The position numbers were made by a program, and so were the translations under genes. Shown piece after piece: positions 1 through 5,304 of a DNA stretch of 5,531 nucleotides. The notes beneath the pieces are model-generated. The model did no database searches, was not told the origin of the DNA, and saw only the letters and a program-made list of their open reading frames with translations. Where the stretch lies: NCBI GenBank assembly GCA_027083045.1, contig JALWQP010000075.1, positions 1-5,531 of the forward strand, read 5' to 3'. The first letter of the stretch is position 1, and every line of letters starts with the position of its first letter. This DNA is from Desulfurococcales archaeon. GTDB lineage: Archaea; Thermoproteota; Thermoprotei_A; Sulfolobales; Desulfurococcaceae.

Positions 1-241
1 GGAGGCCTCTTTCCCTATTAGATGGTATTATATTCACGACTTTAACGCCGACTCCCTGTCCCGGTACATAGCTCTGCATTATTCCCCACCAGTTACCCTC
101 GACATAGAATACTGTTCGTGGTGGCGTGACTGTTTCTCCCTTGCTGTACTTCTTAAAGGCCTGTGCTACGGCGTCAACGAGGCTCTTAGGTTCCAGTAGC
201 TCTAAGAGATCCTTGGCTGTAAGGACGAGTATGCGGACCAA
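1..241 (-). CDS. Ornithine cyclodeaminase / mu-crystallin family dehydrogenase, N-terminal part (3' end outside window)
   Basis: About 80 residues are present, read on the minus strand from a TTG at 241 and cut by the left edge. The family comprises NAD(P)-dependent enzymes such as ornithine cyclodeaminase, archaeal alanine dehydrogenase and related imine reductases, all soluble. Seen here: an N-terminal strand VRILVLTAKD, then ELLEPKSLVDAVAQAFKKYS (residues 14-33), TPPRTVFYVEG with Arg42, MQSYVPGQGVGVKVV with Lys67, and IIPSNRERGL at the cut end. Arg42 and Lys67 sit where the family's conserved substrate-carboxylate-binding Arg and Lys lie. The Rossmann domain is outside the window, so the substrate cannot be called. 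An in-frame ATG at 301 would add 20 residues, but that stretch covers the A/T-rich promoter-like DNA and does not look like the family. The TTG start gives the usual N-terminus. The gene follows the radical-SAM pair by 84 bp on the same strand and could be cotranscribed or use its own promoter. Family confidence is high; enzyme identity is open. Confidence 0.85.
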   Translation of the reverse strand, partial: MVRILVLTAKDLLELLEPKSLVDAVAQAFKKYSKGETVTPPRTVFYVEGNWWGIMQSYVPGQGVGVKVVNIIPSNRERGL

Positions 242-280
242 GACCTTTGACCCCGTCCCGAGGATTGTTCCTCCTTCAAT

Positions 281-296
281 TAATATATTATATAAG
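281..296 (-). promoter_or_regulatory. Possible TATA element for the ornithine-cyclodeaminase-family gene
   Basis: Read on the minus strand, this 16-bp stretch is purely A/T except for its ends (cttatataatatatta). It lies about 40-55 bases upstream of the TTG at 241. An archaeal TATA box centred here would start transcription near 260-266 and leave a leader of about 20 bases. A GGAGG at 274-270 lies too far upstream (about 29 bases) to be a ribosome site for the TTG. This is inferred from composition and spacing only. Confidence 0.4.
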
Positions 297-325
297 ATCA
301 TATTTATCCTGTGATCCCGTCTAGG

Positions 326-1180
326 CTAGTAGAGTAGCTCATCCGGGACGGAGCAACAAGCATTCACTACTTCCAAGTCGTATTTTATGATGTATTCTCG
401 GCGAGGCAATACTATCCTATCTGCTAATTCCTTATCAATAATGATTGGGTCTACATGTAGCTTGTATTGTCTAGGCCTCATACATCCTACACTGATGATC
501 CAGGATGGGTGTTTTTCACGGGCATATCTAAGTAGTTCGATGAACGAGCTAGGCGGTGGTGGAGGCGCTTTTTCCATTGGAGTATATTTTGTCGGTATTA
601 AGGAGAGAAATACTATCATGTACGGCTTATATGATGCAATCAGATCTACGGCTCTATACTCCCATGAAACAACGCCATAATTGGCGCCTACCAGTAAATG
701 AGGCGCCACGTATGATGGGCCATATTTAAGAAGGTGCTCGAATGACTTGATGAAATCATCTGGTGTTTTCTTGAGGCCCAATACGTGCCTGATAACCATT
801 TCATCAAGGATAAGCTCATAGTCAACAATATCTACGCCTGCATCTCTCAGTTGCTCTGCCTCCCCACGATCAACGAGGCCCGGGTGGATACTGATTATCA
901 GGCCCAGCTCCTTCTTTATCCTCTTAATGCTCGACAGGAATGGCTTAAAAGGCAGCCTCCCATCCAATGTGTAGCCTCCGCTAACCAGTATTCCGCGGCC
1001 ACCAGTCTTCCTTATCTGTCGGGCGTACCAGTATAGCCTCTCGGGTGTATCGACATGCTCCATTTGCCCGAGATATCTGGCCATACAGTATCTGCACTGA
1101 AGCCAGCACCGCGTCCCAGTTATGCTTATGGAGGGAAAAGCCCTTCCTGGTATGTAGGCCTTGACGCTCCTTCGTGGCAT
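326..1180 (-). CDS. Radical-SAM protein, one half of a LipS1/LipS2-type two-protein lipoyl synthase (COG1856-like)
   Basis: 284 residues from ATG at 1180. Likely role: a soluble [4Fe-4S] radical-SAM enzyme adding one sulfur atom to a protein-bound octanoyl group, working with its upstream partner. Seen: ISITGTRC with a CxxxCxxC motif (Cys25, Cys29, Cys32) for the SAM cluster, a GG motif at SGG (67-69), HPGLVD (99-104), PHLLVGANYG (160-169), PTKYTPM (196-202), GCMRPR with Cys233 (232-237), and a C-terminal CC pair (Cys275, Cys276). Cys233, 275 and 276 could ligate a second Fe-S cluster. The pattern matches the archaeal family labelled as a biotin-synthase homolog. Known from Thermococcus kodakarensis: two such BioB-like proteins, LipS1 and LipS2, together make lipoyl groups, LipS2 acting first at C8 and LipS1 second at C6. 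I cannot say from sequence which of the two this is. The open frame extends to 1288, but the extra 36 residues lie over the upstream gene and lack family features. The ATG at 1180 is 4 bases past the upstream stop. A run of five prolines (206-210) is a local oddity. Confidence 0.85.
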   Translation of the reverse strand: MPRRSVKAYIPGRAFPSISITGTRCWLQCRYCMARYLGQMEHVDTPERLYWYARQIRKTGGRGILVSGGYTLDGRLPFKPFLSSIKRIKKELGLIISIHPGLVDRGEAEQLRDAGVDIVDYELILDEMVIRHVLGLKKTPDDFIKSFEHLLKYGPSYVAPHLLVGANYGVVSWEYRAVDLIASYKPYMIVFLSLIPTKYTPMEKAPPPPPSSFIELLRYAREKHPSWIISVGCMRPRQYKLHVDPIIIDKELADRIVLPRREYIIKYDLEVVNACCSVPDELLY

Positions 1181-1184
1181 GAAA

Positions 1185-2153
1185 CTACATCTCGAAAGCC
1201 TTTCTGATCTCACCGACCACTCTTTCCTTGTCTCTATCAAGCAGTTTATGGGAGGGATAATTGTAGATCGGGCCTCTAGGCCTCTCATTATAGAAGGGCC
1301 TGTTACAGCCCGGGCACCCGCTTGTGAGCACGGCTTCCAGGTATTTAGACGGGTGTTCTCTGATCATCTCGGTTATCTCGGGCCTAACATGGTTATCTCT
1401 GAAAAGCTCTTCCGGGCTCCATCTTCTACTGAGGAGATAGTTTAGAACCTGGATCCTCCTATAGTAGTATATGTCTGGCCGGCCACCGATCCTGGTCGTC
1501 CCCGGGGCATGGGTATACGCGAAAATGGCAGCTCTAGCTCCCTCACTATATATCCTTATGAGTGTTTTGATAGTTTCTTCCTCGGTTTCTCCAAGACCAA
1601 GTATTATATGTACCGTCACATGGTCTTCGCCGAAAACCCTGATAGAATCACGTATAAACCGCCAATAAGCATTCCATGTTCCGGGCTTCCCGGTTTCCAC
1701 GAATACACGCGGGGACGCTGCATCTAGGCCGACACCAATTCTATCGACGCCTATTTCTCTGAGTTCTACGAGCTTATCGTGATCTATTATATTCACCGCC
1801 GCGCTGATCGGCTTAGACGTTGATCTCCTGATCTCTCTTGCAAGAACCATATATTCATCGATCCAGCCCGGCTTAAGTACAGATTGAATACACACTCTTG
1901 AATAGTTATCATGGCTTCTAAGAGCATCTTTTACGACTTCAAGATCTATGGGCGGCCACTCGATCCTAGAAACATAGTCGCTGTCTCCACTATACCTGCG
2001 GCTCTGAGGACAATATATGCATCCCCCGCTACATCCCGTTGGCGAGTACTGTAGCAGATATATCGTAGTGGGGGCAACGAGCATTCTAAGGCTCATGAGC
2101 CCAAGTACTGCCTGGCTACCGATAGAGGCCCTGATAAGCAATATCCCCAGCAC
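1185..2153 (-). CDS. BioB-related radical-SAM protein, partner half of a LipS1/LipS2-type lipoyl synthase (COG2516-like)
   Basis: 322 residues from a GTG at 2153; the codon just before it is TAG, so no earlier start is possible. Seen: a family-like N-terminus RASIGSQAVLGL (8-19), then TGCSGGCIYCPQS with CxxxCxxC (Cys41, Cys45, Cys48) binding the radical-SAM cluster, much like biotin synthase. Further on are RVCIQS (Cys88), AAVNIID, GVGLDAAS, and HIILGLGETEEE, a typical radical-SAM barrel strand. A C-terminal SGCPGC (Cys280, Cys283) precedes a basic tail. Cys88, 280 and 283 are candidates for a second cluster supplying sulfur. The best reading is the BioB-like partner in the archaeal LipS1/LipS2 lipoyl synthase, because it is paired with the other family 4 bases downstream and is divergent from the split lipoate ligase. 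True biotin synthase is less likely: no other biotin gene is near and the C-terminal CxxC is unlike BioB. The LipS1 versus LipS2 assignment is left open. There is no clear ribosome site, so it may be translated from a leaderless or short-leader mRNA. Confidence 0.85.
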   Translation of the reverse strand: MLGILLIRASIGSQAVLGLMSLRMLVAPTTIYLLQYSPTGCSGGCIYCPQSRRYSGDSDYVSRIEWPPIDLEVVKDALRSHDNYSRVCIQSVLKPGWIDEYMVLAREIRRSTSKPISAAVNIIDHDKLVELREIGVDRIGVGLDAASPRVFVETGKPGTWNAYWRFIRDSIRVFGEDHVTVHIILGLGETEEETIKTLIRIYSEGARAAIFAYTHAPGTTRIGGRPDIYYYRRIQVLNYLLSRRWSPEELFRDNHVRPEITEMIREHPSKYLEAVLTSGCPGCNRPFYNERPRGPIYNYPSHKLLDRDKERVVGEIRKAFEM

Positions 2154-2182
2154 CTATCAACCATGTTGTTCTAAGAGCAATA

Positions 2183-2190
2183 ATAATTAT
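2183..2190. promoter_or_regulatory. Palindromic A/T box midway between the divergent lipoyl-synthase and ligase genes
   Basis: ATAATTAT is a perfect 8-bp palindrome whose centre (2186.5) lies 33.5 bases from the first base of both the minus-strand GTG (2153) and the plus-strand ATG (2220). A TATA box there would predict transcription starts about 7 bases before each start codon, so one element could serve both directions. This is inferred from spacing. A second palindrome, CATATATG at 2199-2206, could instead be the TATA box of the plus-strand gene, which would favour the later TTG start at 2232. Confidence 0.4.
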
Positions 2191-2219
2191 GTGCGTCTCA
2201 TATATGGTGTATCCTGTGC

Positions 2220-2987
2220 ATGGTGGTTTTCTTGCCTGAGTGGCGTCTCATAGTCGATGAGGGAGACCTGTACTGGTGCATGGCCCTAGACGAGGCGATG
2301 CTACAGCTACGCGAGCAGGGCAGGATACCAAATACTCTCCGCCTCTACAGGATACTGCCGGACGGTGTCACCATAGGTTATTTCCAGCGTGTCGAGGACA
2401 GCGTTAATCTCAACTACATAAGGGAGCACGGAATACCATTGACAAGGAGGATCACCGGCGGCGGGAGCGTATACCATGACGGCTCCGGAGAAGTCACCTA
2501 TAGCGTTGTGGCAGGCATAAGTGATGTAGGCGTAGACATTCTTGAGTCTTATCGGCGGATATGTAGGGGAATAGTTTATGCCCTCAGGTTTTTCGGCGTG
2601 AGGGCAGAGTTCAAGCCCATAAACGATGTAGTGGTGGATGGTAAGAAGATAAGTGGTAGTGCACAGACTAGAAGGAAGAAAGCATTACTTCAGCATGGCA
2701 CATTCATGTACGCGACAGACCTGGATAAGCTATCACAATGCCTAAGAGCACCTAAGGAGAAGCTGGAGAGCCACGGCATCTCATCTATAAGGGATCGAGT
2801 CACCACTTTGTCGGAGATAATCGGTAGAAGACCGGGGCTCTCAGAGGTCCTTGAGGCATTGAAGAAAGGGTTCTCCCGATCCCTCGGCGTAGAGCTTAAG
2901 CCCTCACGCCACACCAAGGAAGAACTGCTTCTAGCCGAGAATCTGATCGCTAAGTACAAGGAGGGAGAATGGGTGTTTAGAAAATGA
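2220..2987 (+). CDS. lplA: Lipoate-protein ligase A, catalytic (large) domain
   Basis: 255 residues of the BPL/LPL catalytic fold. It activates lipoate (or octanoate) with ATP to the acyl-AMP and transfers it to a lysine of a lipoyl-domain protein; it is cytoplasmic. Seen: MALDEAML (21-28), LRLYRILPDGVTIGYFQ (40-56), the adenylate-binding RRITGGGSVYHD (76-87), GEVTYSVV (90-97), INDVVVDGKKISGSAQ (134-149) with Lys143 as the conserved acyl-AMP lysine, and LLQHGTFMY (156-164). The small C-terminal accessory domain of bacterial LplA is absent and is encoded by the next gene, as in Thermoplasma. The start is uncertain. ATG 2220 has no ribosome site. An in-frame TTG at 2232, preceded by GGTGG at 2222-2226, would give a protein beginning at LPEWRLI, close to where the family usually begins. 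It overlaps lplB by 4 bases (ATGA), indicating translational coupling, and is transcribed away from the radical-SAM pair. Whether octanoate or free lipoate is the natural substrate cannot be read from sequence. Confidence 0.93.
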   Translation: MVVFLPEWRLIVDEGDLYWCMALDEAMLQLREQGRIPNTLRLYRILPDGVTIGYFQRVEDSVNLNYIREHGIPLTRRITGGGSVYHDGSGEVTYSVVAGISDVGVDILESYRRICRGIVYALRFFGVRAEFKPINDVVVDGKKISGSAQTRRKKALLQHGTFMYATDLDKLSQCLRAPKEKLESHGISSIRDRVTTLSEIIGRRPGLSEVLEALKKGFSRSLGVELKPSRHTKEELLLAENLIAKYKEGEWVFRK

Positions 2988-3298
2988 GGTGGGGTAGGAG
3001 CATCATAAGATCCCGGGCTGGGAAGACCCTAGTCATCGATCTCTTAGTGGATACTCAGGGTATTATAAGAAAGTGTTTTATAAGTGGTGATTTCTTCGCC
3101 TATCCCGAGACATTGATAAATGATATTGAGAAGAAGCTACCAGGATGTAGGCTTGGTGAAGCCCTTATTATGGCTAGGAAGCTCGTTAAAGATTCTACGC
3201 TCTTAGGCATTACCTTGGAGGATCTACTCATGGGTTTGAGGCAGGCATACAATGATGCCGTGGGACAAAAGACTCTAGACACTATAATTAGATATTAA
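2984..3298 (+). CDS. lplB: Lipoate-protein ligase accessory subunit LplB (C-terminal domain of LplA as a separate protein)
   Basis: 104 residues matching the small C-terminal domain of lipoate-protein ligase. Seen: a KTLVIDLLVDTQGIIRKCFI stretch of strands (14-33) leading to the GDFF signature (35-38), then YPETLINDIEKKLPG, and a helical tail with LLGITLEDLLMGLRQAY. In Thermoplasma acidophilum the equivalent LplB is a separate subunit that LplA needs for the adenylation step, so the two products here are expected to form one heterodimeric ligase. The ATG overlaps the lplA stop (ATGA), and GGGTG at 2971-2975 sits 8 bases upstream as a ribosome site inside lplA. The last 15 or so residues extend slightly past the usual domain end. 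It ends with TAA at 3296-3298 and is followed by a 142-bp A/T-rich gap. Confidence 0.9.
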   Translation: MRWGRSIIRSRAGKTLVIDLLVDTQGIIRKCFISGDFFAYPETLINDIEKKLPGCRLGEALIMARKLVKDSTLLGITLEDLLMGLRQAYNDAVGQKTLDTIIRY

Positions 3299-3440
3299 TG
3301 TACCTACTTATAATTACGTCGTTATATATAGTTATTTATATACCATATGTGTATCATTGCCAAGATAAGAATTAATATTTTAAACTACGATAACATAGTG
3401 AAGTAAAACATCTCCTTATAGAATATGGAGAGAATGAGCC
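3299..3440. other. A/T-rich intergenic gap
   Basis: No open frame of note, no tRNA-like cloverleaf and no C/D-box motifs were found on either strand. The gap is rich in TATA-like words (3322-3342, 3371-3382) and contains the 6-bp palindrome CATATG at 3344-3349. Short T tracts occur, but no strong hairpin-plus-T terminator is visible. It probably holds the 3' end of the lplA-lplB transcript and the promoter of the next gene. Confidence 0.5.
3413..3421 (+). promoter_or_regulatory. Possible TATA element for the 3441 gene
   Basis: The word tccttatag is centred about 24 bases before the TTG at 3441, the spacing expected for a leaderless archaeal transcript. An alternative A/T box at 3371-3382 would give a leader of about 35 bases that includes the GGAG at 3427-3430. 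The sequence alone does not choose between them. Confidence 0.3.
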
Positions 3441-4529
3441 TTGACTAGTATAGAGGAGTCAAGCAAGGTATTTGATTCCGCTTTAATTAAGGCACGGATA
3501 ACACTGATCCAAGAACCTGTCCTGAGCCGTAGCGGTTCCGCGGCATGCGAGTGGATCGAGAAAGAATGGATAGACTCTCTTGCACGAGGCTTCCACAAGA
3601 TCGTGATCCGTTTCGAGGAAAACAATGAGGAAGCAGAGGCCACACTATATGTTTTGGGAGGCATGATAATAGCGGCCACAATGAGTATTTCCGGCCAAAA
3701 AATATACGGGGAACAAGCATGGGATCGTGTCGCCAAGCTAAGAACCCATTGTACCGCAAAATGGGTCGACGTATACAAGATCCCCGAAGACATATTGCTT
3801 GACATATTTAAGGACAAAAAGATACCAAGCCTAAAACCCGTCGCGGCGAAGCCTGGTCAACAAGCCCCAAAGCCTGCAGAAAAGAGGGAGAAGCCCAAGC
3901 CGGAAGCACCTGTATCGAGGCCGCCCGAGAAGCCGCGTTCAGCTCCCCAGGCTCGCGCAGAATGGCCCGGGCCTGAAACTGCTAGGGAGGGGCAACGAAA
4001 ACCCATTCTTGATCTTGAGAAGGAAATGAAGAATATTCTTATAGATTTGGGCTTCACACCCATAGCCATAACGATCAAAAGAGAGAGAAATACGTGCTTA
4101 ATAGATGCTTTAATGGAGCCCGTAACCCCGTGGCTCGACCCCGAAGTAATGTTGTATGCTTTGTTCTCGAAGTATGTCGAGGCTTATGGTTATCCTGTAA
4201 GGGCAAAACTGGGGATAAGTTTCGGCGACTACCGCAGAGAACTTGTGCTCGAACAGAGGGAAGACATATACGCCGCCCGTATAGCGGGCGAATCAATCAT
4301 ACTCGCCAATAAAGATGATGTCACAGTTAAATCGGTTACTTTCAGGGCGACGCCTGATGGGGGGCTAGAAATAATCTTCACTCCTACAAAGGATTCTTGG
4401 AAGATAGCTGATGTGGAATCTGTTTTCAAGAGAGTATATAAGCAAGTAGCTAGGTATTGGCGTGGCAGACTGGTATTCGTAATTAAGAAAGGTGGATTAT
4501 TCGGAGGATCTATAAGAATAAGCACGTAA
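3441..4529 (+). CDS. Uncharacterised 362-residue protein with two globular regions and a Pro/Lys-rich linker
   Basis: I do not recognise this protein with confidence. Residues 1-128 look folded. Within them, KIVIRFEEN, then LYVLGGMIIAATMSISGQ, YGEQAWDRVAKL and AKWVDVYKIPEDI resemble in pattern the small archaeal DUF2226 / DUF4388 (PATAN)-like domains, which have a 'G.I.AA...G..A' core; this is a weak, by-eye likeness. Residues 129-188 form a low-complexity linker rich in Pro, Lys, Ala and Glu. Residues 189-362 are a second folded region in which a strand-helix-strand pattern appears twice (about 208-261 and 296-349). No signal peptide or membrane helix is seen, so it is probably cytoplasmic. 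The TTG at 3441 is the only sensible start: an in-frame TGA lies at 3435-3437 and no ATG, GTG or TTG follows closely. GGAG at 3427-3430 is a distant ribosome site. It ends in tandem stops TAA TGA (4527-4532). No function is proposed. Confidence 0.8.
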   Translation: MTSIEESSKVFDSALIKARITLIQEPVLSRSGSAACEWIEKEWIDSLARGFHKIVIRFEENNEEAEATLYVLGGMIIAATMSISGQKIYGEQAWDRVAKLRTHCTAKWVDVYKIPEDILLDIFKDKKIPSLKPVAAKPGQQAPKPAEKREKPKPEAPVSRPPEKPRSAPQARAEWPGPETAREGQRKPILDLEKEMKNILIDLGFTPIAITIKRERNTCLIDALMEPVTPWLDPEVMLYALFSKYVEAYGYPVRAKLGISFGDYRRELVLEQREDIYAARIAGESIILANKDDVTVKSVTFRATPDGGLEIIFTPTKDSWKIADVESVFKRVYKQVARYWRGRLVFVIKKGGLFGGSIRIST

Positions 4530-4566
4530 TGATCCTTTTACGTCTTCCACATATATGCCCCGAATA

Positions 4567-4583
4567 CCCATTCTATATATGGG
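4567..4583. repeat. Short inverted repeat over the TATA region of the nucleotidyltransferase gene
   Basis: CCCAT (4567-4571) and ATGGG (4579-4583) are perfect complements around a 7-base loop, tctatat, which contains most of the likely TATA box (4573-4580). It could be a repressor site covering the promoter or a weak hairpin ending the upstream transcript. Five base pairs is short enough to occur by chance. Confidence 0.25.
4573..4580 (+). promoter_or_regulatory. Possible TATA element for the MobA-like gene
   Basis: The word ctatatat lies about 36 bases before the TTG at 4613. It would place the transcription start near 4602, just ahead of a GTGAG (4603-4607) that could act as the ribosome site 5 bases before the start codon. 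This is inferred from spacing. Confidence 0.4.
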
Positions 4584-4612
4584 ACTCGATAAAAACCTAT
4601 AAGTGAGCATAA

Positions 4613-5236
4613 TTGATAACCCCAGAATACCCCATAATAGTTCTAGCAGCCGGGCTCAGCAGGAGATTTCCAGGTAACAAGCTTCTCTACGAGTACGAGC
4701 CTGGAAAACCTCTTGTGAGGATGACTGTTGAGAATGCTTTGGAGGCAAGTATCGGCCCCGTAATAGTGGTCACAGGACATATGAGGGGGAAAATCATAGA
4801 TGTGTTAAGCGGCCTAGACTATATTGAAGTATATAATGAAAAATACCGTACTGGTATGTCAAGCAGTGTCAAGGCCGGCGTACGGTATGTTGTGGAAAAT
4901 ATTAAAAACTATGATGGCCTCTTCATTACGCCGGGAGATACTGCGTGGATACACCCTCTAGTGTATAGGTTCATGGCGGAGAAACATATCTCAAGCCATG
5001 ATCTCTACAAGATAATAGTTGCATCATATAATGGGAGGAGAGGGCACCCAATACTTTTTGCACGGGAGATAATACCTGAGATCCTAGGCATATCCGAGAA
5101 GAAGAGAGGGTTGAAGGAATTGACGAAAAAATATGTGTCTGAAACCATTGTTTTGGATCTGTGTTTCCCCGGGATAATACTTGATCTTGACACGCCGAAT
5201 GATCTTAGTAGGGTTAAATACTATATGAAAAAATAG
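4613..5236 (+). CDS. MobA/MocA-like NTP:molybdopterin (or sugar-phosphate) nucleotidyltransferase
   Basis: 207 residues of the MobA-like NTP-transferase fold, the full length for MocA-type enzymes. Seen: the nucleotide-binding loop IIVLAAGLSRRFPGNKLL (8-25) with conserved Arg17 and Lys23, IVVTGHMR (51-58), YRTGMSSSVKAGV (78-90), the metal-binding TPGDTAW with Asp109 (106-112), GRRGHPILF (141-149), which is typical of molybdenum-cofactor cytidylyltransferase MocA, and a C-terminal LDLDTPNDL. Such enzymes add CMP or GMP to molybdopterin for molybdenum hydroxylases or DMSO-reductase-family enzymes. The substrate here is not proven, and no molybdoenzyme gene is in view. The 'GDTAW' sequence departs from the common GD(M/Q)P, so another NDP-forming role is possible. 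The start is TTG 4613, with GTGAG 5 bases upstream; no ATG is available before the nucleotide loop. It stands alone: 83 bp after the previous gene and 68 bp before the next. Confidence 0.8.
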   Translation: MITPEYPIIVLAAGLSRRFPGNKLLYEYEPGKPLVRMTVENALEASIGPVIVVTGHMRGKIIDVLSGLDYIEVYNEKYRTGMSSSVKAGVRYVVENIKNYDGLFITPGDTAWIHPLVYRFMAEKHISSHDLYKIIVASYNGRRGHPILFAREIIPEILGISEKKRGLKELTKKYVSETIVLDLCFPGIILDLDTPNDLSRVKYYMKK

Positions 5237-5265
5237 TTATTTCATGGGAATCAATACAGATTATT

Positions 5266-5275
5266 TCAATATATG
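5266..5275 (+). promoter_or_regulatory. Possible TATA element for the C69-like peptidase gene
   Basis: The word tcaatatatg is centred about 34 bases before the TTG at 5305, giving a predicted transcription start near 5297 and a leader of about 8 bases. The same A/T stretch lies immediately before the alternative TTG at 5281, which argues against that earlier start. Confidence 0.3.
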
Positions 5276-5304
5276 TTTCTTTGAGGAGTACCTGGTGTCC
5301 ATGC

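Noticed and set aside
262..276. GAGG-aacaat-CCTC hairpin upstream of the ornithine-cyclodeaminase-family gene as a terminator or operator
   Set aside because: The stem is only 4 bp, with a mismatch beyond it and no T run, so it is within chance expectation.
126..314. Plus-strand open frame of 62 codons
   Set aside because: The minus strand here encodes a clear ornithine-cyclodeaminase-family N-terminus, so this frame is its antisense shadow plus A/T-rich intergenic DNA.
387..1036. Plus-strand open frames of 97 and 83 codons inside the radical-SAM gene
   Set aside because: They are antisense to a well-supported gene and have no recognisable motif.
1181..1288. A 36-residue N-terminal extension of the 326-1180 radical-SAM gene, giving a 104-base overlap with the upstream gene
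   Set aside because: The added residues have no family features and are the out-of-frame reading of the upstream gene's 3' end. The ATG at 1180, 4 bases after the upstream stop, gives the usual family N-terminus (IPGRAFPSISITG).
1185..2153. Annotation as true biotin synthase (bioB)
   Set aside because: The CxxxCxxC region resembles BioB, but the C-terminal CxxC, the pairing with a second BioB-like family and the divergent lipoate ligase point to lipoyl synthesis. No other biotin gene is in the window.
3299..3440. Possible small RNA (C/D box or tRNA) in the gap after lplB
   Set aside because: No RTGATGA/CTGA box pair and no cloverleaf or conserved TTCRA arm was seen on either strand; the DNA is too A/T-rich for a stable hyperthermophile RNA.
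3416..3817. Minus-strand open frame of 133 codons opposite the unknown gene
   Set aside because: Its Ser/His-rich composition is typical of an antisense shadow. The plus-strand frame is longer, runs on to tandem stops and has plausible domain structure.
3840..3960. Repeated aagcc/gaagcc words suggesting a DNA repeat array
   Set aside because: They reflect the Lys-Pro/Ala-Pro codons of the protein linker. Spacing is irregular, with no constant repeat and spacer, so this is not a CRISPR array or tandem repeat.
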